A stretch of DNA of 64,000 nucleotides, from NCBI GenBank assembly GCA_963978895.1, contig OZ022242.1:20159129-20223128 (forward strand), in the 5' to 3' direction. Shown here in pieces: positions 36,501-47,407 of this stretch. The position numbers and the translations under genes were made by a program. Within the stretch, counting starts at the first letter, position 1; every line of letters starts with the position of its first letter. A model generated the notes under the pieces. That model was not told where the DNA came from, searched no databases, and worked only from the letters and a program-made list of their open reading frames with translations. This DNA is from Erpobdella octoculata (Eukaryota; Annelida; Clitellata; Hirudinida; Erpobdellidae).

Positions 36501-36551
36501 TCCAGTATTTTTTCTATTTTTTTTTAGGTTTTTGGTCCAAGAAAACTGTGA
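21555..36551 (+). CDS. Golgin-245/GOLGA4-type coiled-coil protein with C-terminal GRIP domain, 17 exons
   Basis: A peripheral trans-Golgi tether: the GRIP domain binds Arl1-GTP and the coiled coil captures endosome-derived vesicles (family knowledge). Exons, joined by GT/AG sites that keep frame: 21555-21644, 21807-21914, 25957-26121, 26200-26223, 27255-27404, 27840-27965, 28198-28338, 28456-28515, 28609-28877, 29018-29675, 30113-30652, 31430-34822, 35066-35134, 35261-35446, 35736-35783, 36229-36315, 36528-36551; about 2045 residues, close to the vertebrate protein. The N-terminus MFKNFKQKLEKL resembles the golgin-245 start; RRRIGELEEQ and LLTKCKETIKSNKEK match its early coiled coil. The GRIP domain is split over the last exons: FLDLAEPTELE, YLRNVLYKYMLGLETR (with the Tyr essential for Arl1 binding in relatives), TLAKVICTVVKFSDDQTKK, and a final GPRKL. 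Gln/His-rich runs occur before it. A further small exon in the 4 kb intron 2 cannot be excluded. Confidence 0.93.
22820..25260 (+). mobile_element. PIF/Harbinger DNA transposon remnant in golgin intron 2
   Basis: A broken transposase on + (23177-25140) and, between its halves, a minus-strand frame (about 23750-24360) whose pieces such as FCNFIIQELKTITDIEKKVV resemble the second, Myb/MADF-BESS-like protein of Harbinger elements. Opposite orientation of the two genes fits the superfamily. Terminal repeats and target duplication were not found. Confidence 0.65.
23177..25140 (+). pseudogene. Harbinger (DDE) transposase pseudogene
   Basis: N-terminal pieces read MDLEQFEDLLNKIMPMIQRQ and SINLAIRFLATG; after the interruption come DANETIRPGS, then CDVGSNGCASDGGVFAG, VADEAFPLHQDIMKPF, RISNYRLEQ and, one frame over, VVENVFGILASRF and CAYALHNNLIMKN. 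These are the standard blocks of PIF/Harbinger nucleases, with second Asp and final Glu regions visible. Several stops and frameshifts make it non-functional. The region 24685-24927 is the longest open piece. Confidence 0.85.
35870..36149 (-). mobile_element. tRNA-derived SINE joined to a Helitron 3'-end fragment, in golgin intron 15
   Basis: The minus strand shows a B box in TGGGTTCAAGTCCCAGG and the body word AAGGAGTTCACTCTG, shared in part with the SINE at 10269-10500. Immediately right, on +, lies CGGGCAACGGCGGGTACCC then TCCTAG and TA repeats, a Helitron-type end. It falls between the two halves of the GRIP domain but away from splice sites. Confidence 0.7.
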
Positions 36552-37649
36552 ATCTGGAGAGCATTTATGAATAAAGATCAACACATGTACATATCAACAA
36601 GAAGTTGTTTTTCTGTGATTATAATTATTTATTGATTTCTGCAATATAAAATTTTCAAATTTATTCAAATACAAATTTATATACAACTAATAGCTAATTG
36701 TAAATAAATTTAGAAATGTTCCAATTTGGCCAGCTTGCTGTTTTGCTGTTGGTTCTTAAAGCTGTGCATTGTGCATGTGTTAAAATGTTATCTTTAATTT
36801 TTTGCCTTCTCTGGTTTTTTGAGCTGTAGGATTTATAGTAGGTACTTGTGTCATATATAATATGCTGGCATCTTTGAAAAGACTTTCTTAAGGACAGATT
36901 CTGGCAGTTGGTTAAGGTTGAGGTTGTTTCAACATGATCCATAAAATAAGATTAAAATAAAAAGTTGTTTCGTTTTAATTTTAATTACTTTATTAGCCTT
37001 ATTGGTTTTATTAGTTTATATGTAGTCTGCTTTAGACTGAAATTTATTAAAAATTCGCCAGAAGTTGTTATTATTGAGATGATTTTACTAATACCAGTAA
37101 TATGAATAAAAAGTGTATTTTACTTTTTTTGAAATTTTCATGTTGCTTAAGCATTTAATCTCGTTTTGCATGGTAATGTCAAAAAGGTTTAATGTACAAT
37201 GTTCAATGCACTATACATATGTACTGTCCTGCCACAGCAAAAGGAAGCAAGTCCGCTTTTGGCCTAAAATTAGATTAATTGTCTGTTTAAATGTAGGAAG
37301 CAAGACCTACATTATGCTATATAGTATACGAATTGGTTTTACTCTGCATAGTTTCTGTGTATAACCCACGGTAAAAGGAATCATGCCCCAGCACTACCAG
37401 TAAAACCTGGATTAGGTTTATGTTTATTACGAAATCACATTTTGGTGAGTTGCTTCCTTCTGCCTTGGTGGGGCAGTGTAATTTGAGGTGAGAGTTGTGT
37501 ATAATGTTTATTTTCCACTGATGGGTTATACTGGTACGTGGATTCGACATCAACATGATAAACAATGAATTTTTAAGATTCTATTTCTTTATCTTGTTCA
37601 GAGCTTGTAAGCTTGTTTGATCCAGAGATTTTATACCTCTCTTTCACTG
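36552..37649. other. Golgin 3' UTR and intergenic spacer
   Basis: GAATAAAG about 20 bases after the stop codon is the nearest polyadenylation-like signal. No gene was recognised in the AT-rich remainder. Confidence 0.45.
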
Positions 37650-37910
37650 ACTGATTATTTTAAACTTCGTTAGCAATGCCGGGTACCCTGCTAGTTATAT
37701 AATAAAACATTAGACTTTATTAAAACTGGGGATTGTATTTTGTAATTTAAAATACTGATTTTTGTATTTTGTAGCTCAAACGCTTCAGAAGTAAAGTATT
37801 TGAAATACTTTTGGGGTGAGCATCAGTATTTTTTTATCTGAAGTACTTTTGGACGAGCATCAGTATTTTGTATTTGAAATACTTTTAAAGTGTATTTGTA
37901 CAAGCACTGC
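37650..37910. mobile_element. Helitron 3'-end fragment and one end of a hAT element
   Basis: 37670-37695 reads GCAATGCCGGGTACCCTGCTAG followed by T, a Helitron-like terminus without its body. 37735-37909 is rich in TTTGAAATACTTTT words and ends GTATTTGTACAAGCACTG, the subterminal and terminal layout of a hAT end (TIR CAGTGCTTGTACAAATAC read inward). The partner end was not found. Confidence 0.5.
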
Positions 37911-38159
37911 TTATAAACGAGTATATACGGTACGTTATTTTCAAGAAAAAAATTCAAAGACTTTCACACTTTCTCCTCCCAAAAAGCTGATAACTGGGAG
38001 TAGTCGTTGATACTTTTCCAAAAAATGTATTTCCAAGTAGGGTCATATTTGAAAAACCACCAAAACCGGGTATTTTTATTGACAACACTTTTTTAGCTTA
38101 CTATACCACGTGCTTTAGAGCCTAGGGACTAACTAAAAAATACTTTATGTAAAGGACTT

Positions 38160-39050
38160 CTTTATAGCGAGACCGCTATAGTTGAACCCGATATATGAGC
38201 CAAGAGGTATAGGAATCCGATCACGGAAATCGCGATTTCTCAGAAACGGTAATAGCTAGCGACCTGAGATTTTACAAGTACTTGGGGATCAATAAGACCT
38301 ACTTTCGGTGCTAACCGGAAGTCTGTGCGACCACGCCCACTTCCGCTTTTGGGCTATAAACGCTTGCGGAGTCCACGTCGAATATCTCCGGAACCACGTG
38401 ACCTCAACAAACCAAACTCAAAAGGAACATAGGAGTGCATGAGCACTAACTCGAGTTTGAATCGCAGATTCACGTGACTTCCAGAGCAATGAACACTCGA
38501 AAATCGGTACCCCGGACTCGGCACTATTTTTGACCCACGCTACAGCCACCCCATCGGGCGAAACGAAGCTGCACTCTACATAAGAAGACGACCCCTGAAT
38601 GGGACCACAAGATGGGGGTAGAATTTTTTAAATTCGTATTCCAAAAATGGATTTACGGGAGTTCAAAGATGGCGGTTTTTTTTCTTCAATTTTTGGCTAT
38701 AAACGCTTGCGGAGTCGACGTCGAATATCTCCGGTTACCACGTGACCTTGAAAAACCAAACTCAACAGGAACATAGGGGTCTATGTGCCCTAACTGGAGT
38801 TTGAATCGCAGGGTCACGTGACTTCCGGTTCCGGAGTTATGAGCGCTCAAAAATCGGAACCCCGGATTCGGCGCTATTTTTTTGACCCACGCTACAGCCA
38901 CCCCATCAGGCGAAACGGAGCTGCACTCTACATGAGAAGACGACCCCTGAATGGAACCATCTGATGGGGAAGAATTTTTTGAATTTGTATTCCGGATATG
39001 GATTTATGGGCGTTCAAAGATGGCAGTTTTTTTTTTCAATTTTTTCAGTT
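38160..39050. repeat. Direct repeat dimer, period about 343 bp
   Basis: Two copies, about 38345-38690 and 38691-39035, share CTATAAACGCTTGCGGAGTC, GTTTGAATCGCAG, ACGCTACAGCCACCCCATC and GAAGACGACCCCTGAATGG. They are noticeably GC-richer than the surroundings. No coding frame follows both copies. Family unknown; a gene-poor satellite or mobile-element core is possible. Confidence 0.85.
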
Positions 39051-39792
39051 TCATGTCTGTAAGTTTGCACTCTCATTTATTCGTGCATGGAATCGAGTCC
39101 GAATACGCCAAGTGTAGGGGCGATGACAATAGATAAGTGGTGTGTTGATGGACTGCCATGCGCCTTAACTCGGTGCGGTGGGCGTACTGGGCGTGACTTT
39201 TTCAGTCAAGTATCAGCTATTAAAAAATTTGAAATGAAAAGTGTAATTATAAATAATGATGCTTCAGTTTTGTCGAAGCAATTTTCAGTAGAGATCAATG
39301 TTAAAAAAATTTGTCTAATGATTCAGCATGCGCTTCTGAACTATTTAAGTGAGCACGTATCGAGACATCAACATGGCGGTTGTCAGTGTCTAGTTAGCCG
39401 GACTCCATTTATCAACATTTCAGATTTGCCGATTAGGTTTTTGAAATTCATTTAAGATTTTAGAGGTTAGTTGCTTTGAGTACATTCTGTTGGGTAGTTG
39501 ATTTTTGCAATCCGTTCGTAGGCGGGCTAGTTGTGCACCGGTCTCGGTTCCGATGGATCGAATTTTTCTTATTTAAAAATTTAAAAGGAATTATTGTGAT
39601 ATCTGATATAGCTAATCTATCTGATTTTTTGGTCTTACAGTAGTTACTAGGAATTTAGCTTTTAGAAATTCATAGCATTGCTATTATATTTGTAAACTAC
39701 CATCGGTCATTGGTGGCATTGATGACGTTTTTTTAAGCAAGATATCAATACCAACATCACTGCAATCAGATCAGTGACAAATATCAGAAAAG
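39051..39792. other. Upstream region of the adducin gene
   Basis: Contains a 122-codon open frame (39087-39455) with no recognisable domain, probably chance. The segment just before 39793 is the likely promoter and 5' UTR. Confidence 0.35.
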
Positions 39793-42700
39793 ATGGCAGT
39801 GGACTGTCAAGTGAACGGTGACACAAGCAAATACATTGAAACACTCGGTAATTATTTTTAGTTATTTCTTGTTTATTTTGATTGTAATGATGGGCAATAT
39901 TTGTCTTTTAAGTTTGAAAATTCAAGAGACTTTTTGCAAACCTGGATCTAACTACATATAAATTATTATTGGAATTTGAATGATCTAATTACATATAAAT
40001 TATTCTTGGAATTTGTTTCTGCTTTTCTTTCTAAGACTATTGATCCTAGCTACCTGTGACTTTAAATTGCTTTTATTGGTCCTGTGAATAATTAAAATAA
40101 ATTTGTGGACCTAGAGGACTTATTGAACTTTTTTGGTAGATGCAGATGATCCAGAGTACCTCAGGCAACTGATGCGTCCGGTGGAGGTCAAAGAGGATGT
40201 CCGTCAAATGGAAGAGCGGAAACGAGTGAAACTTGTCCTAGAAAGCCGGCTTTTTCGTGATGAACTCGAAGACCTGGTTGTAGAGCAGATGTTTCAGAAT
40301 GGGGGACCACTCAGTCCTAGCTCCATCACTGTACAGAGGCTGTCAGACCTGCTTGCACCCAGAGTTAGGAGTGCTGCTATTGGAAATGGTGGGTTTAAAT
40401 GATTTTGCACTGCTATGAGTTCACAGGTTTTTTTTAATAATTTAGTAATTTTATGCACTTCAAAAGTCAACAAATCCGATTGTATCAATTTTTTTCATAT
40501 TTAACAATAGTTTTCAAATTTAAACATGTTAAATTTGGCTAGTATAATAATAATAATACTGTTTATCTGCTGCGTACTTGCACTGCAGGCGTAGGACCAT
40601 GCATTCCCATCTCCGATACCAAGTCGAGTGTTGTACTTGATGCTACTGAAAGGACGTTTCGATGCAAACTTGCTTCCCTTTACAGGCTTGTCGACCTCCT
40701 AGGATGGACCCATGGACTCCAGGGTGGAATATCGGTATTAATTTGTATTCCTTTTGTTTACATTGTTTACTCTATTTTTATTGTTATTATAGCAGTATGT
40801 ATTGAACTCACCATTTTATTCATTTTTTATAAAAGCTTTTATTAACTACTAATCTCTGTTACTATTTTTCCAATCAATTTTTGAGTCACTTCTTGATTAT
40901 AGATTTTCTTCACATTTTGTATACATGCTCTTGCTCGAAAACAATGCAATATTAATAATCAGTTTTGCAAAAAAAATTTTTAAGTAAAAAATAATTTGAG
41001 TTTTAATAACATAAAAGCATATGGTTTAAAAACTTTGTTTTTAAATTGTTCTCTTGTTTTACTTCATTTTTGGTTTTTTATAACTTATTTAGTGAATTTA
41101 TTGTTTACTAGCGGGGTGCCCGGCATTGCCTGGGGTTTTAGAGGTTTTTCTCTCTTGCTCCAGTTTCCTTCCCCGCTTGCTCTCCCATTCCCGGTCGCTT
41201 TTTCGCTCCCGGTCGGTTTCTCTTTTCCGCTTGCTCTTTTGATCTCGGTCGCTTTCCCGTTCCCGGTCACTTTCCCGCTCGCTCTTTCGCTCTCAGTTGC
41301 TTTTCCGTTTTCGCTCATATATGTATATATATATAGTTCCCGCTCACTCTCCCGCTCCGCTCCGCTTATTTTGTGACCATTTTAATTTTTTTTTCACTAA
41401 AACCTTCCTCCATTGACTCTCAAGCTTGTGTAAAAATTTCATTACGATCAGATGAATGGTGTAGCAACGCATAAGTTATTTACACACACACATAATCTTA
41501 TTTTTATATATATAGAAAATATCTCAATTGATGCATCAATAAAGATAATTCTGTTACTTTGAATATCTCATATTAAGCACAGATATGCTTAGTTTTGGAA
41601 ACAATCTGAATTATCAAATTTTGTTTTCATACATTTGTCGGTTCAAACGCAGATCATGTCCGATATAAAATTGTATTCTGTTATTCTCATGTCCGATATA
41701 AAGTTTTATATTTTGTTATTCTTACATGTTTTTCTTATGTTTTTTAGACTTCAAAGTCTAATAAGTAAGAATGAATTTTAATATAATGGAAAAAAAGTAT
41801 TTTGTCAAAAAAATATAGTTTTTATATTTCCTCATTTTATATAATAAACTAATCAATTATGTAGAATTCAATATATTTGGCATCTTTCAGTGCTTTTAAT
41901 CTGAACTTGATTGATGATTTATTATTTACTTAATTTGGTTATTATTAAGATAAGATAATTAATAATATGAGTTTTGTACTGCTCAGTGTGTTTATAGTTA
42001 ATTTTGTGGCTGTAAAAATTAAGAAAAGAAATTGTTATTCTTAATTTATTATTATTATTTTTATTTTTTATTATCAGTCGGACAGTTTTTAATTATAATT
42101 GACATCCTGTTTTTGATAGACATGTGTGTTAGTGTGTTCTTATGTGTTTGTGTGTGTGCGTGTGCATGCGGGGTGGGGAATAAGAATGGGAGACTCCCAA
42201 AACAGATTTTATCTTTTCAAGTAATAATAAATGACAATTGTATTGAAATTGAAGTATAACACAGGCATTCACACACCAAAAGACTACCAAAAGATTTTAT
42301 TATTAAGCAGCTTGTTGCTCTTTTGATCTTTAATTTTGTTTCTGCAGTTTGTGTGTGGATTGTTATGTATTTCTTGTGCTCAAGCCATTAGTTTTTTTAT
42401 TCCTTCAATTCACTTTCATTGGTTATTTAACTCAATCTGCTGTAATACTGGACTTTGGTCTTTTAGGATTGTTTATGAAAGTGTGCTTAATTAAGTATGG
42501 CTATAAATTTTTTTTTTACTTTTTGACTCTATTCTGGAATAATAGTTGAAGTTCCCATTCATTCATATTTTTCATCATTATTATTATAATTATCATGTTT
42601 TTTAAACCGACATTCAATTGATTTATTAATTCATATCCCCAGGGACGAATCAGCCAGGAGTTTGAGCGCTTCCTCGTCTCTTCCCATGCCATTCTCCCGC

Positions 42701-45700
42701 ATGAGGTCACAACCTCGAATCTTGTCAAGGTTAACTCCAAAGGGGACATTTTAGAGACTCCCATCAACCCGCTCACTCCTTCCCTGATGCCCTCAGGCTC
42801 TCTTACCACTCAAGCAGGGGTGGATAAGAATGAATTTCGCTTACACTCGGCCGTGTACGCCTGTAGGCCTAGTGCCAGGTGTCTTGTTCATCTGGCTAAC
42901 ATTGGTGCTGTCTCGGTAGGTGTTTTGATGAGGTTTATACGCATGAATACATTAGTATTTTTTAAATTTTATTTAAACTTGCTGACTCATAAATAGTTTT
43001 AACAATCTGTTCGCTGGTTTCACAACAGATTTCGGCATTGCACCAAGGCTTACTTCCACTCACGAAGGAGGCTATCTCTCTTGGAGATATTAGCTACTTT
43101 GCTTATGGGGGTGGACACCTCGATTTGGAACAACGGGACAAGCTGAGAAGGGCGTTAGCTCCGACCAGTAAAGTGAGACCTTTACTGTTATTTTTATTTA
43201 ATATATTTTGTGTTATCTGAATTTATGAAAGATTTTATTATTTTCAAATCTTTATTAATTGATCAGTATTAATAAATCCTATTCTGTTTTCTCACTTGTT
43301 AGAGATTATTAAATCTTTTTATTTGTCTTCAAGGTCTTGTTTTTACGCAACTTTGGAGTTATGCTGATCGGTGACAGTGTTGAAGAAGCATTTTGGTTAG
43401 CCAAGAATGTTATGGGTGGAATTAATTCTCAGTTGTCATTGGTCAAATCAGCTGGTGGCCTGACCAGTCTGAAGTTGCCATCTGAAGATGAAAGGCGGGC
43501 CATCCTGCAGGCGTCCAACGAGGCAGATGTTGTTGATGAAAGTGGGTGGAGGTATGGGAGAGGTGAAAAAGATTTCGAGGCAATGATGAGACATTTGGAT
43601 AATGCAGTGAGTTTCCTGCATTGATTTTCTCTGTTTATTTGTTTTCATTTGAGTTGCTCTGTTGTGCTGTGTTGTGTTTAGAATAATTTTCTTCATGCTT
43701 AGTAAGTGATTATTTTCAGATATTTTGACAGTTTTTCCATTTTTGTTTACATTTTTGCATTATAAATTTATTCTTTTTCTTATGGTTCTCTTTCATTTTC
43801 AACAAATATTTCTATCATATGAGTACATTTCATAACAGGGCTACAGGACGGGCTATCCATACAGAGATGGAACAGCAAAGACAGGTGGTGATGCCCAGCA
43901 GGATGGAAGGAAGGTGAAAGACAGAAGTGTTGCTGAACCTCCTCTTGCTTCTTCTTTTGTACTGGACTTCGACAGTGCTTCCAAGTTAGTTGTTTGACAT
44001 GGTCACGATATGAAAATTTACGATAATTATAATTATAATATGCTCTAAGAAACGTGCCAGGGTATTTGTTGTTTGTTATTTGTTCATTCTGTTGCAATTT
44101 CATTAAAGTCAATAATGTTAAAATGGTGTTTTTACAGATTTATTATTTTAGGTATTTTACTTATGGATTAGTTGCAAATTAATAAAATTACTTATTCCTA
44201 AATGAAATTTTTTCAGAAAGTCACCATTGAAAATTTTAATTAACTAGTTTAGATATTTTAATCTCTTTGCCAGGTGACTTTCAAAGTTTTTATACGGTTT
44301 TTTTATAATTCTGTCAATCTAAAAAACTTCAAATATTTTACATTATGAAATAGAATTTTATGTGCCATCAAAAATGATCTGTTTAACATACTTTTGTTGT
44401 TTGGATGAACAAAAACCTCGAATATAAGATCAATGCAGGCCCTTGTTACATCATTGTAATTTGTAATCATTTGAATACGTTTAATGTCAGGAGGGAATGA
44501 CCGAATCGGTTGATGAGACTTGCATCGAGATCAACTTAATTAAAAATGCATGCAGATTCGTTGCTCATTTTATTTATTATTCAACCAACTTGTAGGAGAA
44601 CTTCTTCACGATTCAGTAAGCAGCCATTAAGGGGTGCACAGTCCTTTGGTGGAAAAGATAAGAAGGAGGATTCCAATAATGCTGCTGCTACGGACAATAG
44701 CTTGGATGTTAGTAGAGATAGCAAGGTGGGTAGCTGTTATACGGCTTATAACGAATTTGTAGGCACGAACAAATATAGGCCTTTAAAACATTGTAGCAGC
44801 TCTGGTTATTATGAAGTCGGTTATAATGAAATTACGCTTATAACAAAGTGGTTCGCATGCCCAAATTTGTTTTTTTTTATTTTCTTTGTTTATAACAAAA
44901 TTTTGTATGAAAATATGTTTGCACCAAAAATCTAATGTATTTTTTTTTATAATTGATTTTTATTTCTTAAATTATATTATATTTAAATAAATGAATCACA
45001 ATGACGACTCTGATGAAGAAATGTATCCCATCATCACAATTCCACAATCTAAAGAAACACTTGATTATCGAGTCTTGATAGCATTCAAACATTGCATATG
45101 TTCCTACAATGCCAGACCGAGTCTGAATGTCTTACTTAGACAAAATTGAATAGTGTTCACCTTCTGATGTCAAAATATTAACAACGCAAATCATGCACTA
45201 ATTCTCTACAATTTTTTAATAGATAACCCTGAGTTTCTTTATCTTGACATTGAATGATTAATACATTTTATTAATAAAAAGTGTTTTCGATCATTTTTAC
45301 TTGTAATTTGTCCACAAATGAAATCATGGTATGTACTGAACAAAAAAATTTTTTTACCAAACTTTGGATACAGCGAACTTCAAAGTAATTTTTTTGGATA
45401 ATGTGACTTTGTTATAAGTGGAGTACACTGTATATAAAACTTTCGAGTTCATTTATTTCTTTTGACTGTTCTTCCGCTTTGTTTTACTCATTAAATTTTG
45501 TGATTGCTCTTTTAAAAGTGGAGTCCAGAAAACACGAGCACGCCAATAAAACCAGCTGCCGACAGAACGAGCAAGCAGCAAAAGATCGGAGACAATTTGG
45601 AAGAAACCGTGGTGGCCTCGGCTCCTCCTAAGAAGCCGGAGCTGGAGAAGAAGGCGTCCGAAGAAAGAGCAGGTTGGTCTCGTGGTGGTGGTGGTGCATG

Positions 45701-46558
45701 TTTACAAAATTATTTGTATGTTCATTTATGTTAATGATGAAAATACTTTTTAATTAATCTGTTTATTTTTTTTTACTTTATTCCTCAGCAGCAAAGTCGC
45801 CTCCTATGGTTGGTTCGCCGACCAAATCGTCTTCCAGTACAGATAAGGAGGTAATCGTTTTGATTTTATTGGTTTTATTGATGATTTTAGTCAGATATTC
45901 TAATAGTTGCAATGGTAGCTGTTGGTTTAATGTCAAACAAATCATCAGTCTGTTTATGTGAGAGTTGTAGTTATTATGATATTGATGGCATCATTTCTTG
46001 TTTGCAAAAGTAGTTTATTGATATATAAGATTTTATTTGTTAAAAGCTGATTCAATATTTATATGGTGGCTTGAAATTTTTTAGATTTGTAGGTGTTACT
46101 ATTTTATAATAAATATAATTGTATTTATTTTTAAACTCCATATGTTAATTATATTGAACTTCATCTCTAGAAATATAATTGATTAGATTTATCTGTTCAC
46201 GCTAGTTCCATGTAAGGACTTTTATTAATGTTATGCTATTTTAAGGTTGTTTTCAGTGAAGCTCAGACCGAGCAGATTTTTTGCGTCCAGGTAAGTTTTG
46301 TAGCGCAAAATTCCAAGCCTCGGCACGATAGCATCGGCCCGTGCAGAGCACTAGTTCCAGAAATGTTTTTATAGAAATAAATTCAGAGGTGGTTGAGGTG
46401 TCAAACTGCCATGTATGCATCGTCATCAGTGATCATAATTTAATTTAATTAACTTACTACAGCTATCTCCGACACATGGAACGGTGACTTCTCCAACGAA
46501 AGAGAAGAAAAAGAAGAAGGGATTTTTCTCTTCTTTCAACAGGAAAAAAGACAAGTGA
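39793..46558 (+). CDS. Adducin (membrane-skeleton protein), 12 exons, short tail
   Basis: Adducins cap actin filaments and recruit spectrin at the cell cortex (family knowledge). Exons with GT/AG sites and conserved frame: 39793-39847, 40140-40388, 40589-40734, 42643-42915, 43029-43172, 43334-43606, 43839-43984, 44596-44725, 45519-45672, 45789-45850, 46246-46290, 46463-46558; about 590 residues versus 630-740 in vertebrates. The head is the class II aldolase-like fold: DDPEYLRQLM, FRCKLASLYRLVDLLGW, ALHQGLLPLTKEAISLGDI, LRNFGVMLIGDSVEEAFW, FEAMMRHLDNAGYRTGYPYR. The C-terminus, EKKKKKGFFSSFNRKKDK, is the basic MARCKS-related domain that binds calmodulin and spectrin-actin in relatives. The neck sequence expected between head and tail is not found. 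The start ATG gives an N-terminus that leads directly into the conserved PEYLR region. Confidence 0.93.
41108..41516 (-). mobile_element. Complete short Helitron-like element in adducin intron 3
   Basis: On the minus strand it starts TCTATATATATAAAAATAAG, passes the conserved block CACCATTCATCTGATCGTAA and GCGGAGCGGAGCGGGAGAGT, then GAGCGGGAAAGTGACC-type repeats, and ends with CCAGGCAATGCCGGGCACCC and CGCTAG followed by T. At 409 bp with both ends it is one of the two best complete members of the family in this window. No coding capacity. Confidence 0.8.
44733..45432. mobile_element. Pogo/Tigger-like DNA transposon remnant in adducin intron 8
   Basis: The left side reads GGCTTATAACGAATTTG, GGTTATAATGAAATTACGC and CTTATAACAAAG; the right side, reverse complemented, reads CAGTGTACTCCACTTATAAC followed by AAAGTCACATTATCC. 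Such GTTATAAC-rich ends are typical of Tigger/pogo elements. Between them, 45001-45150 on + encodes MNHNDDSDEEMYPIITIPQS then LIAFKHCICSYNARPSLNVL, like the tail of a pogo transposase. It begins only a few bases after the exon 8 splice donor. Confidence 0.55.
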
Positions 46559-47318
46559 TAGAAAGTTGGGCTACTCGGGCACATAAGTTGGCCGGGATGG
46601 GTGGATGGGTGGCTGGAGGACTGAAGAGCAGGCAGATTGAAGTTTCTGGATATAAAAGTCACGGTCGATTGAAAATAATTGTGTTGAAGAAATCTGTACG
46701 TCATGTGTTTGTGAACATGATTGTAGAACGGAAGAGTGCTTTTATCTAGCTGTCTAATAATTGGAATTTTTATTTCGTTTATCACATCTAATTGGTTGGT
46801 TGGTTGGTTTGTAGTTTGAAGTGAATATTTGAGTTATCAGATTTCAAACTGCTTGCTGTTTTGTCTTTTTCAGCTTTTGCTCTCCATCCACGTAATCGTT
46901 CTTTCACTCGTTTTCATTCATTCATTCATCCATCTATCCATCTGTGCTTATGAGCTGCTAGCAAAGCATTTCCCCTCTTTGAATTCCAATAGCAGCAGCA
47001 GCAGTACTGAGGTCTCTAAAACTCCATTGTCATGGTACCCGACTAAATGACGACGTCGTTGTTATTTACTTTCTTTGGTAACAAATTGGATTCGTGGCTT
47101 GTCATCATTATTATTTTTATATTTTTATTCGCCTTTAATAATTGAAAAAAAATCTTTTTAGGATGCATATGTGTTTTTAATTTTATTTTCTATTTGCTTG
47201 TTTTAGAATTGCTTGTGCTTTATTATTGCAGATTTCATTTTTACGAAATAAATTAAAATAAAAAAGCTTTTGTGCATTTTTTTGATAAATTACCCTCATC
47301 TTATGTTTATATAAAGGT

Positions 47319-47407
<89 letters not shown>

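Noticed and set aside
39087..39455. 122-codon open frame upstream of adducin
   Set aside because: No domain, no codon pattern like the neighbouring genes, and it lies partly in repeat-derived sequence.
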